Part shown: positions 51,860 to 57,699 of the stretch, in pieces
Layout of the letters: every line of letters begins with the position of its first letter
Position numbering within the stretch: position 1 is the stretch's first letter
Assembly: GCF_006438915.1 (NCBI RefSeq)
Contig: NZ_RCZE01000021.1
Span: 1 to 57,699, forward strand
DNA length: 57,699 bases
Reading direction: 5' to 3'
Origin: Pseudomonas arsenicoxydans
GTDB taxonomy: Bacteria > Pseudomonadota > Gammaproteobacteria > Pseudomonadales > Pseudomonadaceae
Position numbers and translations under genes: made by a program
Notes under the pieces: model-generated
The model's input: the letters and a program-made list of their open reading frames with translations, nothing else
What the model was told of the DNA's origin: nothing
Database searches by the model: none

Positions 51860-53389
51860 CTAACCCATGTCCCGAATCAGTTGCCACGCTTCATCCACTG
51901 ACAGCGGCTGTTTCATGCGTTCGGCAAGCAGCGCCATGGCCCGTTCTTCATCGCAGGCAACCGCCGCCGCCACCACGCCATTTTTGCCGAACAGGCCTAT
52001 AAAGGGCGGATGGTAGGGATCACCCTTGAACTCGACTTCGTCCCAGGCTTGGGCATGGCCGAGATAGTCGTAGTTTTTGCCGAAGTGCCACGTCCAGAAA
52101 TACGGTACATCGAGGTAATGCTCGTCGGCGCCCAGCATATTCGCGGCGGCGATCCGCGCCTGTTGTTGAGCCAGGCGCCAATGCTCGATGCGCTGAGGCT
52201 GGCCGTGCAGCGGGAAGGTCGCGATATCACCGGCCGCCCACACCCCGTCGGTGACGCGCATGGCGCCATCGACCTTCAGGGAGCGGTCTTTTTCCTTGGG
52301 CAGATCGGTAAACGGATCGGTTGCGGGGGTGACGCCGATGCCGGCCAGCACCAGATCCGCCGGCAAGCGTTGCCCATTGTCCAGGCACACCGCTTCGACG
52401 TTTTCCGTGCCTTCTATATAGGAGGCTTCGCCTTCGGTGTGAAACACCACGCCATTGGCTTCATGCAACGCGCGAATCGCCTTGCCGACGGTTTCGCCAA
52501 ATTGTGCGGCGAAGGGGATGGCATGTCGTGCCAGGACAGTCACGTCCAATCCGTATTCACGTAGGGCTGAAGCGGACTCAAGGGCAATGAAACTGTCGCC
52601 GATGATCACTGCTCGCTGGCCGGGTTTTGCCGCCTGCAGAATCTGCCGTGCCTGATCTTTTGAACGCAGCACGAACACTTGTGGCAAATGGGCGCCAGGC
52701 AGGGTGAGTGGATTGGGCTTGCCGCCAGTGGCAAGCATCGCGGCGTCATAGCTCAACGATCGCCCATCAGTCAGCCGCAGGGTTTTGCTCGACGAGTCCA
52801 GGTTGGCGACTTCACCACTGATGCGCTCGATACGCTGGTCGCGATAAAACGCATCATCCCTTAGCGGCGGGACTTCTTCCGGTGGCATTTCCCCGGCAAT
52901 GACAAATTTGCTCAGGACGGTGCGGTCGTAGCCTGCGACGGCTTCGCGGTCGATCAGCAGCACTTGGCCGCCGAAGCCCTTTTCGCGCAGCGCCGCCGCA
53001 CACGCCGTACCGGCCGCCCCGGCACCGACGATGACAAAACTGCGTTCGTCGTCTGCCGGCGGTGCATGCGCATCGGCTAATGGCTGGTCGTCGACCCAGA
53101 TCTCGCCATCGCGTACTTCCAGCGGATAGCGCTTGAGACTGTCCAGGGCCGGCGGCTCGCACAATGCCCCGTCCTCAATCCGATACGCAGCTTTGTGCCA
53201 CGGGCAGATCAAGCGTCCGTGGCACAGCGCACCGTCCGCCAGCGGTGCCCCGGCGTGCGGGCATTCGCCCTGATAGGCGCGCAATTGATCACCCACTCGC
53301 AACAAAACAATTTTGGTGTCTGCAATCCGGACTTCAAGGCCCCGGCTCTCGGACACATCGGCGAAACGCGCAACGCGGTGCAGTGCCAT
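51860..53389 (-). CDS. Rieske-FAD/NAD(P) oxidoreductase (AIF-like)
   Basis: This 509-residue fusion has an N-terminal Rieske [2Fe-2S] domain with C43-P-H45 (GECPHAGAPL) and C62-P-W-H65 (ICPWHKAAY). An FAD/NAD(P)H reductase follows with the FAD motif VIVGAGAAGTACAAALRE, an NAD(P) fold (RAVIIGDSFIALESASALRE) and the late FAD motif GVWAAGDIATFP. It resembles AIF-like and ferredoxin-reductase-like proteins. It probably passes electrons from NAD(P)H via FAD to the cluster or a partner. It is divergent from the PEBP gene, with no oxygenase genes nearby, so the partner is unknown. Confidence 0.9.
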   Translation of the reverse strand: MALHRVARFADVSESRGLEVRIADTKIVLLRVGDQLRAYQGECPHAGAPLADGALCHGRLICPWHKAAYRIEDGALCEPPALDSLKRYPLEVRDGEIWVDDQPLADAHAPPADDERSFVIVGAGAAGTACAAALREKGFGGQVLLIDREAVAGYDRTVLSKFVIAGEMPPEEVPPLRDDAFYRDQRIERISGEVANLDSSSKTLRLTDGRSLSYDAAMLATGGKPNPLTLPGAHLPQVFVLRSKDQARQILQAAKPGQRAVIIGDSFIALESASALREYGLDVTVLARHAIPFAAQFGETVGKAIRALHEANGVVFHTEGEASYIEGTENVEAVCLDNGQRLPADLVLAGIGVTPATDPFTDLPKEKDRSLKVDGAMRVTDGVWAAGDIATFPLHGQPQRIEHWRLAQQQARIAAANMLGADEHYLDVPYFWTWHFGKNYDYLGHAQAWDEVEFKGDPYHPPFIGLFGKNGVVAAAVACDEERAMALLAERMKQPLSVDEAWQLIRDMG

Positions 53390-53528
53390 GGCGGCTCTCC
53401 AGACAGACGTTTCACTTAAGAGTTTGGCCCTTTACGCGAGGTTCAGCCAATTCCCACTGCCACCGCACGAACGGTCCAGCTATAGTTCGCAAGCCGACGA
53501 CGGCCCTATCCGCACAAGGTGCTCCGGA

Positions 53529-54089
53529 ATGACCCGATTGACCTCTCTGAACCCTTGGCTGGCGGCCGTTGCAGTCGCCTTTTGCGTGCAATTTTCGGCG
53601 CAGGCCCAGGAGCGTTTCACCCTGAACATCCCTGGTGTCACGGATGACCGGCTGTTTACCTCGGCGGCTGCCAGCGATGCCCCGGGTTGTGGCGGACATA
53701 ATGCGTCGCCGGCGCTGAACTGGAATACCGGGCCGGCGGGAACGCTGAGTTATGCCATCGTCATGCACGACCCGGACGGCCAGAAGGGCCAGGGTGTTGA
53801 TCATTGGGTGCATTACGGCATCAAGGCCACCACCCACCAGATTCCCGCCGGCGTCGGGGCAAAATCAGCCCTTGAAGGTGTCGGCGGCACCAACAGCAAA
53901 GGCACCACCGGTTACATGGGGCCGTGCCCGCCGACTGGCGACAGCGCCCATCACTACATTATTCAGTTGTATGCACTGGATCTCGCTCCAGACGCCTTGC
54001 CTGCCGGTCTGACACGTGCGCAACTGCTGGAAAAAATCAAAGGTCATGTGCTCAGGAACAGCAGCGTGGTGCGCCGTTACCACCGCTGA
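53529..54089 (+). CDS. YbhB/YbcL (PEBP) family exported protein
   Basis: This 186-residue phosphatidylethanolamine-binding-protein-like protein has an N-terminal signal peptide (LAAVAVAFCVQFSAQAQ), so it is periplasmic. The PEBP signature is present: ASPALNWNTGPAGTLSYAIVMHDPD...VDHWVHYGI...YMGPCPPTGDSAHHYIIQLYAL. The conserved D-P-D, H-W and G-P-C-P-P anion-binding residues are intact. Biochemical function in bacteria is not established. It may share transcription with the VWA gene that begins 88 bp later. Confidence 0.88.
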   Translation: MTRLTSLNPWLAAVAVAFCVQFSAQAQERFTLNIPGVTDDRLFTSAAASDAPGCGGHNASPALNWNTGPAGTLSYAIVMHDPDGQKGQGVDHWVHYGIKATTHQIPAGVGAKSALEGVGGTNSKGTTGYMGPCPPTGDSAHHYIIQLYALDLAPDALPAGLTRAQLLEKIKGHVLRNSSVVRRYHR

Positions 54090-54124
54090 GATTAATTTTC
54101 AGCCGGTTTAACCCGAACCTGAAC

Positions 54125-54177
54125 GGGGGCTCGTCTCAGAGGATGAATGGATCATTTTCCTCCTGAGGTCAGCCCCC
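54125..54177 (+). promoter_or_regulatory. Hairpin masking the ribosome-binding site of the VWA gene
   Basis: GGGGGCT (54125-54131) pairs with AGCCCCC (54171-54177), CTCAG (54135-54139) with CTGAG (54163-54167), and AGGA (54140-54143) with TCCT (54158-54161). The Shine-Dalgarno GAGG (54165-54168) is in the stem and the outer stem ends right at the ATG (54178). This suggests translational control, but I have no energy calculation. Confidence 0.5.
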
Positions 54178-55881
54178 ATGTCCCTCCCTCTGCATTTTCT
54201 CCGCCCGGCCGCCCAGGGTTTCACTACCGGGTTGCTGCTGGCCATCGCCGGTTGTGGCGTTTCCTCCACACCCGATTCCGCACAAGTGTCGCCACCGGCT
54301 CAGAGCGAGATGAAGGCGGCCGGGGTGATGCGTAGCGAAACGGCCATGGCGGATACGTCGATGGCCAAACGCAGCGCTCGTCCGGCACCGGTCGCACGTT
54401 TTGCGCCTGAGTCGTTGCCGCCGGGGTATCGAGATGAACAGCGAGAGCAATACCAGACGCTGGCGGACAACCCCATCCACAGCGTCGCCGAGGCGCCGGT
54501 CTCGACCTTCAGCGCCGATGTGGATACTGGCGCTTACGCCAACGTCCGACGGTTACTCAATCAGGGGCGCTTGCCTCCCGACGGTGCGGTACGGCTGGAG
54601 GAGATGGTCAACTACTTTCCCTACGACTATGCGTTACCCTCCGATGGCTCGCCATTCGGCGTGACTACTGAACTGGCGCTGTCACCCTGGAACCCGCATA
54701 CACGCCTGCTGCGCATCGGCATCAAGGCGTCTGACCGCGCAGTGACGGAATTGGCCCCGGCGAACCTGGTGTTTCTGGTGGACGTGTCCGGTTCAATGGA
54801 TCGTCGCGAAGGTCTGCCGCTGGTCAAAAGCACCCTGAAATTACTGGTTGATCAATTACGCGAACAGGATCGTGTTTCGTTGGTGGTCTACGCTGGCGAT
54901 TCGCGTGTGGTGCTCGAGCCAACTTCCGGACGCGAAAAGGCGAAAATTCGTACAGCAATCGATCAATTGTCTGCCGGCGGTTCGACCGCTGGCGCGTCGG
55001 GCATCGAACTGGCTTATCAAATGGCGCAGCAGGCGTTTATCCCCAAGGGGATCAACCGCATCCTGCTGGCCACCGACGGTGACTTTAATGTCGGCATCAG
55101 CGACTTCGATAGCCTCAAACAAATGGCTGTGGATAAACGCAAGACAGGCGTTTCCCTGACGACCCTGGGTTTTGGGGTGGATAACTACAATGAACACCTG
55201 ATGGAGCAACTGGCCGACGCCGGCGACGGTAACTATGCCTACATCGACAACCTGCGTGAAGCGCGCAAGGTGCTGGTGGATCAGCTCGGCTCAACCCTCG
55301 CGGTCGTGGCAAAGAATGTGAAGCTGCAAGTGGAGTTCAATCCGGCTCAGGTCAGCGAATATCGACTGTTGGGGTATGAGAATCGGGCGCTGAAGCGCGA
55401 GGATTTCAGCAACGACAAGGTCGATGCGGGCGAGATCGGTGCAGGACATACGGTGACAGCGCTGTACGAAGTTGTGCCCAAGGGCGAGAAGGGATGGTTG
55501 GAGCCGTTGCGTTATGGCAAACCTGAGTCGGCCGTTTCGGGGAATACCGGAGAAATGGCGATGCTGCGAGTGAGGTATCAGCTGCCCGAAGGTGGGAATA
55601 GTCGCTTGATCGAGCGACCCATCAGTGGCAGTCAGGCCGGCAAGGCCAGCGATGACCTGAGGTTTGCGGCGGCCGTCGCCGCGTTTTCCCAGCAGCTTAA
55701 AGATGGGCGGTATACAGGTGGTTTCAGTTTGAAGGACACGCAAGCACTGGCTCGCGGTGCGCGGGGTGAGGATCGATACGGGCTGCGTGCCGAGTTTGTG
55801 CAGTTGGTTGAGTTGGCCCAAAGCTTGCGCACCACGACGGCATCGAACAGTGAGCCGCTTATTAAAGGAGGCTACAACTGA
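54178..55881 (+). CDS. VWA-domain lipoprotein (YfbK-like)
   Basis: This 567-residue protein has a lipoprotein signal ending LLLAIAGC. A von Willebrand N-terminal region follows (NPIHSVAEAPVSTFSADVDTGAYANVRRLLNQGRLPP...RLEEMVNYFPYDY). Next come a VWA domain with MIDAS VDVSGSMD and later TDGDFNVG, and a C-terminal DUF3520-like region (FSQQLKDGRYTGGFSLKDTQALARGARGEDRYGLRAEFVQLVELA). It is probably anchored to a membrane and binds a partner through metal. Its ribosome-binding site lies in a hairpin. It directly precedes an ECF sigma factor gene (1 bp gap), and the three genes form an operon. Confidence 0.9.
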   Translation: MSLPLHFLRPAAQGFTTGLLLAIAGCGVSSTPDSAQVSPPAQSEMKAAGVMRSETAMADTSMAKRSARPAPVARFAPESLPPGYRDEQREQYQTLADNPIHSVAEAPVSTFSADVDTGAYANVRRLLNQGRLPPDGAVRLEEMVNYFPYDYALPSDGSPFGVTTELALSPWNPHTRLLRIGIKASDRAVTELAPANLVFLVDVSGSMDRREGLPLVKSTLKLLVDQLREQDRVSLVVYAGDSRVVLEPTSGREKAKIRTAIDQLSAGGSTAGASGIELAYQMAQQAFIPKGINRILLATDGDFNVGISDFDSLKQMAVDKRKTGVSLTTLGFGVDNYNEHLMEQLADAGDGNYAYIDNLREARKVLVDQLGSTLAVVAKNVKLQVEFNPAQVSEYRLLGYENRALKREDFSNDKVDAGEIGAGHTVTALYEVVPKGEKGWLEPLRYGKPESAVSGNTGEMAMLRVRYQLPEGGNSRLIERPISGSQAGKASDDLRFAAAVAAFSQQLKDGRYTGGFSLKDTQALARGARGEDRYGLRAEFVQLVELAQSLRTTTASNSEPLIKGGYN

Positions 55882-55882
55882 C

Positions 55883-56449
55883 ATGTCAGCTCCTGAGCCG
55901 GGCGACGAAACGCTGCTGGCCCGTTATCGAGCAGGTGACGGGTCGGCGTTCGAGATCTTGTACGCCCGCCATCGCCTGGGCCTCTATCGATTCCTGCTCG
56001 GCCTCAGCGGTAAACCCGAGCTGGCTGAAGAGGTTTACCAGGACACCTGGCTCAGCCTGATTCGCAGCACCAGTCAGCCACAAGGTCGGGCGAACTTTCG
56101 TACGTGGCTTTACCAGATCGCCCGTAATCGACTGATTGATCACTGGCGCAAGCACGGAATCCACAATCCCTTGCACGACAGCTATGACGAACAGGCTCAT
56201 GCGGTAATTGATGAGGCGACCGATCCGGAGCAATTGCTGAGCTTGAGTCGCGACAGTCAGCGTCTGGAAACGGCGCTGCAAGACCTTCCCGCTGACCAGC
56301 GTGAAGTCTTCCTCCTGCGTGTTCATGGCGATCTCGACCTGGCGCAGATCGCCACGCTCACTGGAGCACCACTGGAAACCATCAAAAGCCGTTTGCGTTA
56401 CGCCCAGCAAAAACTGCGTCGGATGCTGGCCGAGGAGGTACTGACATGA
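55883..56449 (+). CDS. ECF-type RNA polymerase sigma factor
   Basis: This 188-residue protein has region 2 (EVYQDTWLSLIRSTSQPQGRANFRTWLYQIARNRLIDHWRK) and region 4 (LQDLPADQREVFLLRVHGDLDLAQIATLTGAPLETIKSRLRYAQQKLRRML). AAAGGAGG overlaps the end of the VWA gene before the ATG at 55883. The downstream gene, overlapping by ATGA, encodes a membrane protein with the position and layout of an anti-sigma factor. The target promoters are not visible here. Confidence 0.9.
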   Translation: MSAPEPGDETLLARYRAGDGSAFEILYARHRLGLYRFLLGLSGKPELAEEVYQDTWLSLIRSTSQPQGRANFRTWLYQIARNRLIDHWRKHGIHNPLHDSYDEQAHAVIDEATDPEQLLSLSRDSQRLETALQDLPADQREVFLLRVHGDLDLAQIATLTGAPLETIKSRLRYAQQKLRRMLAEEVLT

Positions 56450-57027
56450 CTGACGCCCGTCCCACACCTGAAGATGAGATGGTGAAGCACTTTCATGAGC
56501 ACGCGACGGGTGAACCGCCGGCTCACCTGGATTCATTGATCCTTGCCGTGGCCCATACGGAAACTCCGGTACCGAAGCCGAACCTCTGGCGACGCTGGGT
56601 TCAGGTTTGCCAGAAGCCTCGCTGGCAGGTTGGGTTTGCGAGTCTTGTGGGTGTCGCGTTGATGCTGGCGTTGGTGCAGCGTACACCGGAGCAAGCGCCG
56701 GGCTATGACGTCGTCCCGGCGCCTAAGGCATCCGCACCGGTTGTTAAAAAAGAGGCTTCGCGCGCTCTGGCTGCCCCGGCAGCGCCGATGGCTGATGATG
56801 TTGCGCCCGCGCAGAGCGAGTCGATTAATGCCGAGAGGGCTGAAGAGGCGAAAGTTGCCAAGCGTGCAACGGCGCCAGCAATAACGCTGGATGAGCAACT
56901 GCGTGAGGTGGTGCGCCTGCAGAATGCCGGTCAGGCACAGGCGGCAGATACGTTAATGAAGGCATTGCACAAACGCTTTCCTGACGAAAACGTCGAGGCC
57001 CGACTCAAGGAGTTGCAGAGAAACTGA
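56446..57027 (+). CDS. Putative anti-sigma factor, single-pass membrane protein
   Basis: This 193-residue protein has a cytoplasmic N-terminus (~60 residues), one TM segment (WQVGFASLVGVALMLALVQ) and a periplasmic Ala/Pro-rich linker. A short helical end (LDEQLREVVRLQNAGQAQAADTLMKALHKRFPDENVEARLKEL) follows. It lacks a clear zinc HxxxCxxC motif, so the anti-sigma role rests on coupling to the sigma gene and on topology. The family is not recognised with certainty. Confidence 0.7.
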   Translation: MTDARPTPEDEMVKHFHEHATGEPPAHLDSLILAVAHTETPVPKPNLWRRWVQVCQKPRWQVGFASLVGVALMLALVQRTPEQAPGYDVVPAPKASAPVVKKEASRALAAPAAPMADDVAPAQSESINAERAEEAKVAKRATAPAITLDEQLREVVRLQNAGQAQAADTLMKALHKRFPDENVEARLKELQRN

Positions 57028-57108
57028 GTCGCAAGACGGTCAGCCATTTGGCATCCGTGCCCGAAAGCGCGCACTATCGGGGCATAGCACGATGCGTTGG
57101 AGGAAGCC

Positions 57109-57297
57109 GTGGCGAAAAAAATCGATCGCATCGCCCAAATGCTCAACTGCCCCGTGAAGGGGGAGGAACTAAGGCGGGCAATTACTGAGAGTCGTAAGGA
57201 TTTCCTCCTTAACCAACCGGAAGCGGAGGAGGAGGATGAGGAAGACTTTGAGGACGATGAGGAGTGGGATGACGATCTCGACTGGACGACTGAGTAG
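57109..57297 (+). CDS. Small acidic conserved protein, 62 aa
   Basis: The GTG at 57109 is preceded by GGAGG at 5 nt and gives MAKKIDRIAQMLNCPVKGEELRRAITESRKDFL, followed by a run of Glu/Asp (~30 residues) ending DDLDWTTE. A basic helical head on an acidic tail suggests a nucleic-acid mimic or a protein that binds basic partners. I do not recognise the family. It lies 90 bp upstream of the promoters of the next rRNA operon. The TTG at 57097 is in frame but lies within the ribosome-binding region. Confidence 0.7.
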   Translation: MAKKIDRIAQMLNCPVKGEELRRAITESRKDFLLNQPEAEEEDEEDFEDDEEWDDDLDWTTE

Positions 57298-57386
57298 GAA
57301 CTCCGCTGGGTTACCCTGCTGATGCGCGCTGGAAAGGCCTCTGAAGTACAAGTGTACGAAGCGGGAAAGAAAGTTCAAAAAGAGGC

Positions 57387-57414
57387 TTGACGTAGTATTG
57401 GAACGCTGTAGAAT
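57387..57414 (+). promoter_or_regulatory. rRNA operon promoter P1
   Basis: -35 TTGACG (57387-57392) and -10 TAGAAT (57409-57414) are separated by 16 bp. They are followed by tcgcctcccgc, a GC-rich discriminator typical of growth-rate-controlled rRNA promoters. Confidence 0.85.
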
Positions 57415-57506
57415 TCGCCTCCCGCTACCGAGTGATCGGAAGCGCAAGTGGTTGAAGTTGTTAAAGATTTCCAAGCGAAACTTTGAAAACTTCTGAAAAT
57501 AACCGC

Positions 57507-57534
57507 TTGACAGCAACAGAGGCTGCTGTAGAAT
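57507..57534 (+). promoter_or_regulatory. rRNA operon promoter P2
   Basis: -35 TTGACA and -10 TAGAAT have a 16-bp spacer and a GC-rich discriminator (gcgcgcc). It lies 120 bp after P1, and the shared gctgtagaat box shows tandem duplication. Confidence 0.88.
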
Positions 57535-57570
57535 GCGCGCCTCGGTTGAGACGAAAGATCTTAACCAACC

Positions 57571-57582
57571 GCTCTTTAACAA
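57571..57582 (+). promoter_or_regulatory. boxA antitermination signal of rRNA leader
   Basis: GCTCTTTAACAA matches the boxA consensus of bacterial rRNA leaders, which loads the Nus antitermination complex. The leader continues to the end of the window, and the 16S gene lies just beyond. Confidence 0.88.
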
Positions 57583-57699
57583 CTGAATCAAGCAATTCGT
57601 GTGGGTGCTTGTGGAGTCAGACTGATAGTCAACAAGATTATCAGCATCACAAGTTACTCCGCGAGAAATCAAAGATGTAACCAACGATTGCTGAGCCAA

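Noticed and set aside
1..57699. Transposases, integrases, attachment sites or tRNA genes
   Set aside because: I looked for such genes and none is visible. Mobile signals are limited to REP-type repeats and the tandem duplication.

Overview
The window is chromosomal DNA of a Pseudomonas of the P. fluorescens group. The evidence is the rRNA spacer and 5S sequence, a complete lapG/lapD/lapA/lapB/lapC biofilm locus, an mgo/pvf signalling operon, and many REP doublets of the type common in that group. It lies between two rRNA operons in the same orientation. It opens in the 23S-5S spacer of one operon, which carries two identical 5S genes. It closes in the promoter and boxA leader of the next operon, just short of its 16S gene.

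Layout. 1-520: 5S rRNA x2 with terminators. 553-6174 (minus): mgoBCAD, which makes a leudiazen/valdiazen-type diazeniumdiolate signal, preceded by a 0.7-kb AT-rich non-coding control region. 6859-7569 (minus): an orphan GntR/FCD regulator with a palindromic operator. 7715-10440: lapG-lapD, the periplasmic protease and its c-di-GMP receptor. 10597-12112: a tandem duplication of a 758-bp unit. Each unit has a palindrome, a promoter, a structured ~240-nt leader and a small DUF6124-type gene. 12605-24679 (minus): lapA, a 4024-residue adhesin. 24680-25579: the intergenic control region with FleQ-like sites and a decayed lapE. 25589-29102: lapB-lapC, the type I secretion ATPase and adaptor.

29407-33091: a TauD-like dioxygenase and a sulfonate-type ABC importer. 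33294-38638: a LysR regulator and an MFS/HlyD/OprM tripartite efflux operon. 38711-39252 (minus): an XRE antitoxin with a deleted toxin gene. Then come a GT39-type membrane glycosyltransferase, a slipin/NfeD pair, a YbaK-type deacylase, a DUF2789 gene and a ParDE-type module. 44160-49231: a MarR-controlled FusC/AaeB-type efflux operon with its DUF1656, HlyD and outer-membrane partners. Then come a YdgA-like protein, a Rieske-FAD reductase, a PEBP protein, and an operon of a VWA lipoprotein, an ECF sigma factor and a putative anti-sigma protein. The last gene encodes a 62-residue acidic protein.

How the parts work together. LapG cleaves LapA, LapD holds LapG when c-di-GMP is high, and LapB/LapC export LapA. 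The outer-membrane partner LapE is only a relic here, so a working copy must lie elsewhere. The most novel signal is the pair of leaders before the duplicated small genes. Their sequences diverge, but a loop complementary to each gene's own ribosome-binding region is kept, together with two GTGCAA hairpin loops and a CTTGCAC element complementary to them. This looks like an undescribed cis-regulatory RNA.
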